Positions 54,586 through 63,200 of a DNA stretch of 64,000 nt are shown here, piece by piece; position 1 is the stretch's first letter, and each line of letters opens with the position of its first letter. The DNA lies in contig NZ_PIZV01000071.1 in NCBI RefSeq assembly GCF_002835665.1, positions 1 to 64,000 of the forward strand, read 5' to 3'. Source of the DNA: Chryseobacterium sp. PMSZPI (GTDB taxonomy: Bacteria; Bacteroidota; Bacteroidia; Flavobacteriales; Weeksellaceae). The notes beneath the pieces are model-generated. The model was given only the letters and a program-made list of their open reading frames with translations. It ran no database searches and was not told the origin of the DNA. The translations under genes were made by a program, and so were the position numbers.

Positions 54586-54921
54586 TCAATTATCATAAAA
54601 AATCATCCCAAGTATAACAGTGAAATCCTCACTGCTAAAAATAAAACAACTCTTTTTATCTCCATCTATTACTGATAGTTTCACATTTTTTAAATCCGAA
54701 TATTTCATTCTTTTTACCACTTCCGGTAATCCCTCAAAATAGTTTCCCGAATAAATACTGTAATCGAATCTGTCATTATAAATTTCATATAGATGTTCTC
54801 TAGTTTGAGAAAATGAAGAACTGAAAATATCTTTTTGATCTTTTATTCTTTTTATATAATTAACAACTTGATCTAGATAATTTCTTATTTCATACAGATC
54901 ATTTATTATTAAATCATTCAT
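54586..54921 (-). CDS. Small hypothetical protein, possible immunity protein
   Basis: About 111 residues from the ATG at 54921 (a TTG two codons earlier is less likely). The N-terminal half is helical (NDLYEIRNYLDQVVNYIKRI), the rest alternates short strands. No family is recognised, and there is no signal peptide. It is the last gene of the toxin/immunity cluster, with the A+T bias and lack of housekeeping homology typical of immunity genes; that role is only inferred from position. Confidence 0.5.
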   Translation of the reverse strand: MNDLIINDLYEIRNYLDQVVNYIKRIKDQKDIFSSSFSQTREHLYEIYNDRFDYSIYSGNYFEGLPEVVKRMKYSDLKNVKLSVIDGDKKSCFIFSSEDFTVILGMIFYDN

Positions 54922-54957
54922 ATTCAATTTTAATATAGAGTCAACTTTCCTGGAGTG

Positions 54958-54996
54958 GACATGCCCTAAAAAGTGTCTAAATTTTTTGGGTATGTC
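54958..54996. repeat. Imperfect palindrome, possible insertion sequence end
   Basis: gacatgccctaaaaa and ttttttgggtatgtc are inverted with two mismatches, and gtgtctaaat/atgtctaaat form a short direct repeat inside. It could be a leftover transposon end in the toxin cluster; no transposase remains. Confidence 0.3.
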
Positions 54997-55061
54997 TAAA
55001 TTTGCAATGGTTTTTATTATTCAAGCCTACGAGTGCAATCTTTGTACTAAGGGTACAAAAT

Positions 55062-55322
55062 TTAAGTAAGACGGATACAATAACATGTAATTAAAAAAAG
55101 ATTTATAAGTAATAAAATCGATAATATTACCGCATTATTTTTTTTTACATAATAAATATAAATAATTACTAAAGCTTGATATAAGTAGACAATTATCTTA
55201 CTTATGTGCTCCTTAAATAGTACAGCTATATTTTCATTAAAAATATTATTGGAGTCTTTCCAAAATAATCTAATAAAAAATATAATTCCTGTTAAAAATA
55301 ATACGCAAAATTTTAGTTTCAT
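55062..55322 (-). CDS. Tiny membrane protein, paralogue of the RHS-linked one
   Basis: An 86-residue protein with about three hydrophobic segments (about 4-20, 40-58, 63-83). It is alignable end to end without gaps with the protein at 59976-60236 (more than half identical by eye; shared MKLK, FFIR, NIFNEN, YQ and INLFLI-CYCI). The 3' flanks also match (aaatttaagtaag and onward). Since the paralogue directly follows the RHS toxin gene, both are probably immunity proteins; this copy still has the tail of a lost toxin before it (55327-55376). Confidence 0.7.
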   Translation of the reverse strand: MKLKFCVLFLTGIIFFIRLFWKDSNNIFNENIAVLFKEHISKIIVYLYQALVIIYIYYVKKNNAVILSILLLINLFLITCYCIRLT

Positions 55323-55326
55323 ATAG

Positions 55327-55376
55327 TTAATAATAGTTTATTGAAAAGTACCCCCCGCCTAAATATTCTCCAGCTA
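55327..55376 (-). pseudogene. Remnant of a toxin C-terminus
   Basis: On the minus strand the codons read G-E-Y-L-G-G-G-Y-F-S-I-N-Y-stop, four bases before the ATG of the tiny membrane protein. The end of the intact RHS toxin, also just before its membrane protein, is H-R-Y-L-G-G-R-T-F-E-stop, and the DNA matches (atatttaggyggnnnnacttttnaa). This is therefore the last dozen codons of a former toxin gene, cut off by a palindromic element. Confidence 0.6.
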
Positions 55377-55441
55377 GCTCGAGCTTCCAGCTCGTGCTAT
55401 TTAACAAGATTTTTTAAATTTACATTTATTTCCAATTTATA

Positions 55442-55477
55442 AAAACAAAACCTTCACTATTGCAAAGGTTTTGTTTT
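55442..55477 (-). terminator. Hairpin after the CPBP gene
   Basis: aaaacaaaacctt pairs perfectly with aaggttttgtttt around a 10-base loop. Confidence 0.75.
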
Positions 55478-55539
55478 ATTCTAAGCACGAGCAAGATGCT
55501 CGCGTTAGAAAAGGCTGACGTTAGCTGAGAGGGAGAATG

Positions 55540-56343
55540 CTAACATTCCTTTTTCAGAAATAATGGGAAATGTAAATTTAACTTTCTAAATAGTAATATT
55601 AATCCCCCTAAAGAAAAGAATATTATTAGCCAATAAATAGACCCAAAATTTAAATTCATTAAAATTTTTAAGTATTCAGCTCTATATAAGTGTAACAAAC
55701 ACCAAAGCAAGTTATAAGTTGAATGAAATATAAAACTATATATGAAGCCATATTTAAAATACACTAAACCTGTAATGATCCCTAAAAAAAACATAATAAT
55801 TGGTTTATAAGAAGTTAACAAATTAATATTTGCATCAACATGAATCAAAGCAAACAAAATGCTCGACAAAATTAGTCCAGGCATTAGATCAGAATTACTA
55901 AAATAGGATAAAGCTATTCTTCTAAATAACAATTCTTCAGTAAAAGGAACGATCAAAACTGTATTAAAAAAAAGTAATACCAAATCAAAAGTGCTCCAAT
56001 CAATAGGATTATCTAGGATCTTAATAGTTTTATTAGTTATAATGTAATTGATATTTGTGATAGGATTTTCTACAGTCTTAAAACATATTGCTAATAAAGT
56101 TATAAGTATTAGTATTTTATAGTTTACACCATTAAGTAATGGCTTCGTTTGCTTTTGAAAAAAGATAAAATATAAAATGATTATTGGTATACAAAAAATA
56201 GTATCAGCGAAATATAAATACCCCCTATCTATAGTTGCCAATATACCTTTATTTGAAAACCATATTAATAGATATTCATATATTTTTGAATATGTCAAAT
56301 AAAATAAAAATAAAACTATTGTTTTAATATATGAATATACCAT
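55540..56343 (-). CDS. CPBP-family intramembrane protease homologue (Abi)
   Basis: A 267-residue membrane protein with about eight hydrophobic segments. The metalloprotease-like motifs are intact: TE136-E137-LLFR141-R, the second histidine H168 in FALIHVD, and FH207STYN. The family covers prenyl-protein CAAX proteases and bacteriocin self-immunity proteins (PlnI, SkkI types). Here it sits among toxin immunity genes, which favours an immunity or toxin-modifying role; that is inference. No toxin piece is visible directly before it. Confidence 0.85.
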   Translation of the reverse strand: MVYSYIKTIVLFLFYLTYSKIYEYLLIWFSNKGILATIDRGYLYFADTIFCIPIIILYFIFFQKQTKPLLNGVNYKILILITLLAICFKTVENPITNINYIITNKTIKILDNPIDWSTFDLVLLFFNTVLIVPFTEELLFRRIALSYFSNSDLMPGLILSSILFALIHVDANINLLTSYKPIIMFFLGIITGLVYFKYGFIYSFIFHSTYNLLWCLLHLYRAEYLKILMNLNFGSIYWLIIFFSLGGLILLFRKLNLHFPLFLKKEC

Positions 56344-56395
56344 AGTTAAAGTTTAGGTTTATATAATCACAGAATTTTATAGTGGATTTATACTT

Positions 56396-56420
56396 TTCTG
56401 ATAAAAATTTTATTTCCGTA
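56396..56420 (-). pseudogene. Stub of a third barstar-like copy
   Basis: The codons GAA ATA AAA TTT TTA TCA are identical to the start of the two full copies (E-I-K-F-L-S), at the same distance past the previous stop as copy B lies from copy A, but the homology ends after about eight codons. Confidence 0.55.
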
Positions 56421-56434
56421 TATTAAAAAAAACA

Positions 56435-57139
56435 CTATTTTGAATTTATTATTTCAAAACCACTTTTGGCAAATTCTTGGTAAAAATCATCAAATAAAAT
56501 ATTATTTGAAAAAGACTTTTCAAAGTTCTTATATCCCTTTATCTTTAAAATTGGCATTTTTTCTTTTTCTCTCATTGATTCATCAATATTAATTAAGCAA
56601 TCTCTAAAAGAATGGAACTCAGTTCCAAAATACCCATATGAGTTAGAAAAAGCTTTTCCAATTTCATAATATATATCTAAATCAGTTCTGGCTTTTGATA
56701 AGTCAACCTCTATAATTGGCTCAGTATTATCTATAGTTTTTCTTAACCCTCCTAAAAAATAACAACTTCTTAAATAATAATACTTTTGCTTATCATTTAA
56801 TTCATACCATTTTATTTTTTCCTTCTTATCAGAAATTAGCTTAAAATTATCTATATATCCCTGATCGTATATTCCTAAAGGGTCATCAAGAATCCCTATA
56901 AAAACAATTTCTCTGTTTTTAATTACAAAATCAGAAACTTTAAAAATATAGTCATTCTTAAAAGTTTTAAAAGAAACTCTGATGACTAAATCTTGCTTAA
57001 AGATCTCTCCAAATTGGAGATTGATAGACTTAATATCATCTCTTTTGATAATTATTTTGTCAAAATCTTTTTTACGAATGAGCTTTATATATTTCGTTGT
57101 CAATAACGATTTTTCTCCTGATAAAAATTTTATTTCCAC
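56435..57139 (-). CDS. Barstar-like immunity protein, copy B
   Basis: A 234-residue protein beginning with GTG (VEIKFLSGEKSLL). The N-terminal half is a beta-rich domain of unknown family. The C-terminal half contains EVDLSKARTDLDIYYEIGKA, then GYFGTEFHSFRDCLI, which has the spacing of barstar (ID-x-K, then GYFGxNxxALxDCL), the ribonuclease inhibitor family common as toxin immunity. It is a tandem duplicate of the next gene, with almost identical DNA over the first 130 bases. The GTG start is where copy A has an internal ATG. Confidence 0.72.
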   Translation of the reverse strand: MEIKFLSGEKSLLTTKYIKLIRKKDFDKIIIKRDDIKSINLQFGEIFKQDLVIRVSFKTFKNDYIFKVSDFVIKNREIVFIGILDDPLGIYDQGYIDNFKLISDKKEKIKWYELNDKQKYYYLRSCYFLGGLRKTIDNTEPIIEVDLSKARTDLDIYYEIGKAFSNSYGYFGTEFHSFRDCLINIDESMREKEKMPILKIKGYKNFEKSFSNNILFDDFYQEFAKSGFEIINSK

Positions 57140-57154
57140 TATTTTAATGAAATA

Positions 57155-57868
57155 TTATTTTGAATTTATAATTTCGTAACCTCTTTTTGTAAATTCTTGG
57201 TAAATGTCATCAAACAAAATATTATCTGAAAAATACTTTACAAAGTTATTATGTCCCTTTACTTTTAAAATTGGCATTTTTTTTCTTTTTTTAATTGATG
57301 CACTGATACTAATTAAACAATCTATAAATGAATTTATTTCAGTCCCAAAATATCCATATGAATTAAAAAAGGCTTTTCCAATTTCATAATAGACATCCAA
57401 ATCGATTCTGACTTTTGACAAGTCAATTTCTATAATTGAATTCGTGTTATCTATGCTTTCTCTAATTCCATTAAGTAAGAAACACCCCCTTAAATAATAA
57501 TACTTTTGTTTATCATTTAATCCATACCATTTTATTTTTTCTTTTTTGTCGGTGAGAAGTTTAAAATTATCTATATATCCCTGATTATATATCCATAAAG
57601 GATCGTTAAGGATTCCTGCTAAAATAATCTCTCTGTTTTTAATTAAGATATCTGAGACATTAAAAAAATAATCGTTTTTAAAAGTTTTAAGGCCTTCAAA
57701 CAAAACTCTAATAATTATATTCTGCTTAGAGATCTCTCCAAATTGGAGATTGATAGACTTAATATCATCTCTTTTGATAATTATTTTGTCAAAATCTTTT
57801 TTACGAATGAGCTTTATATATTTCGTTGTCAATAACGATTTTTCTCCTGATAAAAATTTTATTTCCAT
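57155..57868 (-). CDS. Barstar-like immunity protein, copy A
   Basis: The same two-part protein as copy B: N-terminal beta-rich domain (MEIKFLSGEKSLL onward) and C-terminal barstar-like half with EIDLSKVRIDLDVYYEIGKA and GYFGTEINSFIDCLI. The frame is open back to a TTG at 57955 directly after the stop of the CPCC gene; the ATG at 57868 matches the start of copy B and is preferred, although the 29 codons between (SPDGRWGLVIDHDY) look coding-like. Copies A and B differ mainly in the middle and C-terminus, as expected for immunity proteins diverging towards different toxins. Confidence 0.72.
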   Translation of the reverse strand: MEIKFLSGEKSLLTTKYIKLIRKKDFDKIIIKRDDIKSINLQFGEISKQNIIIRVLFEGLKTFKNDYFFNVSDILIKNREIILAGILNDPLWIYNQGYIDNFKLLTDKKEKIKWYGLNDKQKYYYLRGCFLLNGIRESIDNTNSIIEIDLSKVRIDLDVYYEIGKAFFNSYGYFGTEINSFIDCLISISASIKKRKKMPILKVKGHNNFVKYFSDNILFDDIYQEFTKRGYEIINSK

Positions 57869-57955
57869 TTTACTGCTGAACTTGTTGGTATTTGTATAGT
57901 CATGATCGATAACCAATCCCCACCTTCCATCGGGACTTTTACACAAATATTTCAA

Positions 57956-58420
57956 TTAATTTTCTTTATAATACCTTAGCTTATTATCATTAACTGAAAA
58001 TTTTAAAAAAACATCTGAAATTACGCCTATCTTATTAAAACTCTCTATGGCTTCTCTTAGAGTCATATGATTTACAGCACTATATTTTGACTCATCTGTA
58101 ATTCCATCATCCTCCCAAAAACAAACTTTACAAATTTCATAATTACCTTTTTCTAAAATTGTTTTATAATTACAACAAGAACATGAAATTAATTCCCTAG
58201 CTTTACCAGAAACGTTAATTGGCAAATTATATAAGGTTTTGATTTTTTCTTCAATATAGGAAACTCTTATGCCAATATATTTATATTTTAAATAATTAAA
58301 AATTTCTTCATCTTTAATCCCTTCGGCTTCAGCTAATTCTTCTATTTCTTTATCTGTCATTTTTGAATACTGGTCCAATGATAAGATATCTATAGCTGTA
58401 TTTAAATTTAAATTTATCAT
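57956..58420 (-). CDS. CPCC-type cysteine-rich protein
   Basis: A 154-residue protein. The zinc-ribbon-like motif has Cys80, Cys82-Cys83 (SCSCCNYKT) and Cys97, Cys100 (YEICKVCFWEDDG), matching the Cys_rich_CPCC family, which often follows polymorphic toxin genes. The N-terminal 70 residues are helical. It starts four bases past the stop of a truncated RHS tip, suggesting that it was that toxin's immunity protein. Confidence 0.78.
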   Translation of the reverse strand: MINLNLNTAIDILSLDQYSKMTDKEIEELAEAEGIKDEEIFNYLKYKYIGIRVSYIEEKIKTLYNLPINVSGKARELISCSCCNYKTILEKGNYEICKVCFWEDDGITDESKYSAVNHMTLREAIESFNKIGVISDVFLKFSVNDNKLRYYKEN

Positions 58421-58424
58421 AATT

Positions 58425-58586
58425 TTACTTTGTTAAACTTTTTGCTAGTTCTAGGGCGTCTTCGAATGGTGTTGTACTTCTAAAATCAGCCCTATAAAAT
58501 GCTGCTTCAGCTAGTGGATCTACAACGCCCCATCTTCCCAGATCAGGCACATACATCCTGGCTCCGTAATCATAAAAACCTGTCTC
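58425..58586 (-). pseudogene. Truncated RHS core fragment with a different tail
   Basis: The codons give ETGFYDYGARMYVPDLGRWG-VVDPLAE, nearly identical to the main RHS protein, then switch to a different tail (AAFYRADFRSTTPFEDALEL, AKSLTK) and stop. The DNA also matches 61070-61150. There is no start, so it is a leftover tip in which the core is joined to the last 26 codons of another toxin, probably by deletion. Confidence 0.85.
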
Positions 58587-58611
58587 CTTTGCGACGATTG
58601 TACTCGTAAGG

Positions 58612-58641
58612 AAACAAGAGTAAGATAACTTACTCTTGTTT
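58612..58641 (-). terminator. Hairpin after the 110-residue gene
   Basis: aaacaagagtaag pairs perfectly with its complement around the loop ataa. Confidence 0.75.
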
Positions 58642-58676
58642 ATTTAATATTACTAAATTATTTATGTTTTTCACTT

Positions 58677-59009
58677 TCAGTCCCATAAATTAAAATAATA
58701 TTTTGCAAACAACTGCATTCCTTCATTTTGAATCTTTTGTAATTCTTCAAAATTTATTTCATTTTGGGGAATTAATAAACTTTTAAATGAGAATATTATT
58801 TTATGTAGTATGATGGCCCATTCTTTATTTATTAAACTTATCTCTTCTTCTGAATATTCTTTATTATGGTCTAAGGTAAATGGTAAATTATGCTCCTCTA
58901 TCCATAATGGTATAGACATAATATTATTATTTTCTACTTCATTTTTGTAAGCTTCAAGCCTAGGCACAATAAACTCTGCTATCGAATATTTTAAATCCCA
59001 ATTTTCCAT
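58677..59009 (-). CDS. Small protein paired with the orphan RHS tip, probable immunity protein
   Basis: A 110-residue soluble protein. It begins ENWDLKYSIAEFIVPRLEAY and ends EGMQLFAKYYFNLWD, with a W-A-I-I-L-H-K-I-I-F-S-F core. This pattern resembles a family of small phage and bacterial proteins of unknown role that I know only from general recall. Its ATG overlaps the stop codon of the orphan toxin tip (TAATG), so the two are translationally coupled, the usual toxin-immunity order. Confidence 0.65.
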   Translation of the reverse strand: MENWDLKYSIAEFIVPRLEAYKNEVENNNIMSIPLWIEEHNLPFTLDHNKEYSEEEISLINKEWAIILHKIIFSFKSLLIPQNEINFEELQKIQNEGMQLFAKYYFNLWD

Positions 59010-59908
59010 TATTTTAAAATTTTAGTATAATCATGTCCTTTAACTACTCCAATAATTTCTATTTGATTAGAGGCTTCTTTAAAAATAACACGTCCAGCTC
59101 CTCTACCGGTTCCTGTACCAGGCATATCAATTGCTTTAAAACCCTTCAATTCTCTAGAAAGAGAATGAATATTACCTCCCGCCTTTCCACTTGCAAGTTG
59201 CTCTATAATGTTATCAAAAGTTCCGACCGCATCTTTACCCCAAGCCTTTTCAATTGTTTTTTCTAAAGTTTCTGGATGCAGTACTGTTTTCCATTCATAA
59301 TTTAGTCCAGCACCCCAAATCTTCGACATTGCTGCTCTGGAAATAGCTTTTCTTTCTAATCCCTCGGCCGCTGCCTCCGGATTTATAAACAACATTGCAG
59401 CCATCCCCACATTTTCCCTTTCTTCCGCATAAGGTCCTACACCTGCATTTCCAATTGCAGAATAGGGGTCTCCATTTCCAAACAATAAGGCTCCAATAAT
59501 AGACCAGCTTACATCAGTTTTTGAAAAACTTTCTTCTGAGATTTGTTCAACAGGTCCAACTTCTACTACACTTTTATTTCTTCCAAATAGACTTCCAAAG
59601 AAATTTCCAATACGTTTAAAAATGCTTGGTTTAGGCTTTGCATTAGCTTCTGCCATTATATTGGCAAAATCCCGTGTTTCTCCATAGGTTTTTGGAGCAC
59701 GCTCAAAAGCTCCACCACCACGTCCCACATCAGTAGATCCAGTATTATTTCTTTCGCCAGTTATGCCTAGCCACCAAGATGAGGTTGCCGGAGCCCCAAT
59801 ACCATCCGGATTCCCTGAAAGAGGCATAATCGCTTTCCTTCCATCGGGATCAATAAAGCTAATAGGGTTATCTAAAGCATAGTTATATGGAGATAATCTT
59901 CTTGTAGA
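59009..59908 (-). pseudogene. Orphan RHS toxin tip (rhs-CT)
   Basis: The open frame gives RHS core end STRRLSPYNYALDNPISFID-PDGRKA, the shared linker (NPDGIGAPATSSWW) and then a distinct C-terminal region. The core and linker align with residues 908-955 of the main RHS protein. It lacks a start and the rest of the core; an ATG at 59827 lies inside the linker. Its last 50 residues (RGAGRVIFKEASNQIEIIGV, then VKGHDYTKIL) have the strand pattern of RelE/ParE-like RNases, a low-confidence guess. It could be expressed only after recombination into the main gene or from the internal ATG. Confidence 0.8.
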
Positions 59909-59925
59909 TCCAGACAGACCTATAT

Positions 59926-59958
59926 AAACTTTTCTCTGAAAATTTCAGAGAAAAGTTT
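59926..59958 (-). terminator. Terminator of the RHS/immunity operon
   Basis: A 16-base stem (aaacttttctctgaaa and its complement) 18 bases past the stop of the tiny membrane protein. It separates the active operon from the orphan pieces. Confidence 0.8.
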
Positions 59959-59975
59959 TTTATATTATTAGAAAT

Positions 59976-60236
59976 TTAAGTAAGGTGAATACAATAACAT
60001 GCAATTAAAAAAAGATTTATGAATAATAAAAGTATTTGTATTGTTATATTGATTTTTTTTATAGAAGTAACAAAAAGAATCACAAACATTTGGTATATAT
60101 ATATTACAACCTTATTTAAGTTTATTTCAAATAGGAAGTTAAGATTTTCATTAAATATATTAACTGATTCTTTCCAAAATATTCGGATAAAGAATATGAT
60201 AAGAGTTGAAATCAGTACGCTTAATTTTAATTTCAT
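59976..60236 (-). CDS. Tiny membrane protein, probable immunity to the RHS toxin
   Basis: An 86-residue protein with about three hydrophobic segments (about 4-20, 40-58, 63-83), starting nine bases past the RHS stop. The position, co-transcription and existence of a displaced paralogue (55062-55322) point to the cognate immunity protein. A membrane immunity protein would suggest that the toxin acts on or in the inner membrane or periplasm. No family is recognised. Confidence 0.7.
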   Translation of the reverse strand: MKLKLSVLISTLIIFFIRIFWKESVNIFNENLNFLFEINLNKVVIYIYQMFVILFVTSIKKINITIQILLLFINLFLIACYCIHLT

Positions 60237-60245
60237 ATTATTAAT

Positions 60246-63200
60246 TTATTCAAAAGTTCTACCACCTAAATATCTATGCGAATATATATCATAAAAACTA
60301 TATTTTGTCCAAATGTGATTTTGAGGTCCTTTAATCATATCTATATTCACTGTTATTCCTTTCATATTATTGGGATTTTTAGAATGTATATCAAAATAAT
60401 TACTTTGGATATTTTTATACATATCTAGAAACTCTCCTGTTTGATAATTCTCAAGTGCAATAGTTGATGCTCCTAATGTAAATATAAGTGAAGTTGGATT
60501 TAAGCTTTTTGCTCCCTCCTTAATAAAATCATAAAGACTTTTTATTCCGGTTAAAGCAGGAGTCCATTCAAGCCCTTTATCTATGTATCCAATATATTTC
60601 TCTGTCTTATTAATTGTCTGTTTAAATTCTAAAATAGCATTACTATGATCTAATTGATATTGCATTTTTGTTGTTTCAATACCACTCCATTTATTAAAAT
60701 TACTTTCATTTTTCAAATATTTTCTAATAGGATTTGGGTCATCAATATCTTTTAATCCCGCCCCAAACTTTGAAAAATCAATATCTCTAAAATAGGCAAA
60801 AGCCATAAGTTGTCTAAATAATTCTGTTTCTCCAAAAGTTTGCTCTTTCTGAAAAGAAGGAGAAGGTCCCCCTAAGAGAGCACGTACCACATAACCATTT
60901 ACTGTTCCTGTAGGGTTTAGGCCAGTATTAATCCACCAAAATGACTCTACTGGTACTGCTAATCCTTCAGGATTAGGAAACATAGGCATTACAGCTTTTC
61001 TTCCATCAGGATCTATAAAGTTGATTGGATTATCTAAAGCATAGTTATATGGAGATAATCTTCTTGTAGATTCTGCCAGTGGATCTACTACTCCCCATCT
61101 TCCGAGGTCAGGCATATACATCCTCGCTCCATAATCATAAAAACCCGTTTCCTGTAGTTCTTTTGTATTATACTTATAAGAGTTGAAGCTTCCAAAATTG
61201 GAACTATTTCCTCCTCCGATATGGTTAAGCCCAAACGGATAGTAGTTGTTGGTATCGATAATTTCAGGAGCACCTGCGCTGTTTTTGGCAAAACTAACCC
61301 TTACATTTCCTAAGTGGTCTTTGTATTGGTAAATATAACGGTTTTGTGTGAAACTGTAAAAACCTTCTGCAGTAGCTACAAAATCCAATTTCCAATCAGA
61401 AAATATTGGAAGTCCCGGAGTAATAATACTTTTATAAGCCTGTTGCTCATAAGCGACTTCTGATTTGCAGGTTAAACAGATCCCCCCATTATCTTCATAG
61501 GTGTACTGAAACCCATCCAGATAATCGGTAATCCGGGTGACAGAGACACCTCTACCCATTACATTGTAATAATTTTTCCTGAGTTTTACTCCATCCCCAC
61601 GGTATACATATCCAATAGACGTGCTTGATGGTTGACCAAACGGACTTGAATGTTGGATGGTAAAATGGTTTGCCAAATTCAGATAGTTATAGGTAATGGA
61701 CTCTATTTCTTTATCCAGCATATCTTTCATATTTCCGTTCACATCATAGGAAATAAGATTATTCCCTCCTTCATATCCGGTATTGTTCAACGCATTTTCA
61801 ACGACTTTATCCAGACGATTTCCTGTATATTGGTAAGAGAGGTCATCCACCATAGTGGCCGTGTTTCCTGAAATCGGAAAGGCATTTCTTTTTAAGTTTT
61901 TAATATTTCCTCCCAAATCATAGGTCATGCTTTCATTGTAGTAATTATTGAAAGGATTGGTAGAATTCGGTTCAGAGTAGATGGCGTCTTTAAGTCTGTT
62001 GAGACCGTCATAGGTGTAAGTATATCTTTTCAGAACATTATCCGATGCGTTTCTCCAATCAATTTCGGCAATGGTTCCATTGTATTTCCCGGAAGCAATA
62101 TTGGTATATTCCGGATTGGTATATTTGATTCCATACCCGAAAAATTTTCCGTTGAGGTTAGCCGGATCGTTGATTTTAATAAGTGCACCTCTGATATCAT
62201 AAGTATAATCAATACTTTGAAGAGCAGTAGAAGGAGTCGTTCCTCCCAGTTTTTTATTTTTTAATTGAGAAAGCTCATTATATTCGTTCTGTGCCAAAAT
62301 CTCAACGGGATTATTATCAACCTGATGTCTGTGTACCAGAAGCCTGTTTCCTTCATCGTAATCAAAATATTGAGTAATAACCTTTTCAGTATCGGTTATC
62401 AATCTTTTGTGATAGACTTTGGTTTGTTGGGGAACGCCTGCAAAATCCAATTTGGATTCGGTGTTTGTATATCCGCCCAGGTGATTGGTGGTAGAAGTTC
62501 CTATCACTCTTAATTTAGAGTCATACCAGTTCCAGTTTTTAGTCCAATTATCATCTTCTATGTTTTTTATATAGGAAGCTGTGGGAAGTCCTTTTGTATT
62601 TAAAGAAGTTCCCATATCATCACTGATAATATCTTGTCCGAAAACCTGGGTAGGTTTTGATGGACTATCCGGAGGGTAGGTATCATAATAGTTAACACTT
62701 AATATGGTAGGAATTTCTCCAACGAAATTATTGTCGCTATAATAGACCGTTATCCCATTTCTGGTAAATCCCGTGTTGTTTCTGCTTTCAATAATGATCC
62801 CATTACTGATGTTGTTTTGTCTTCCCAATCTGTCTCCACCTTCTAAAAGTCCGGTATAAGCCACTCTTCCTAACGGATCGTACTTGGTAATTAACCATTT
62901 ATTCTGCGTTCTGAGGGTAGCATCTTGAGACAAAACCAGACGATCTGCCTTATCATATGCCATATATTCCCAACCTTTACTGGGAAGTTTTTTCTCTACA
63001 AGTCTTCCCAGTCCGTCATAACGGTATTGGTAGCACAGATTATCTAATGCCGTCTGGTCTATAGAAGCTGTAACCGCCAGTGGAGGGAGTACAAAAGCTT
63101 GCTGGCCATATTCATTGTATACATAATAAGTATCTACATTCTGCGTTCCGTCATTTTTACGTACAAGAACAGTTTGCCCGGCAGTGTTTTGAAATTCAAC

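Larger units (their letters stand above)
54551..55502. repeat. Three REP-like palindromes around immunity-type genes
   Basis: The palindrome cgagc-n5-gctcg occurs at 54551-54565, 55380-55394 and 55488-55502, with related flanks (cacgagc and gctcgtg). They occur only in the toxin/immunity region of the window and mark edges of the pieces there. Confidence 0.55.
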
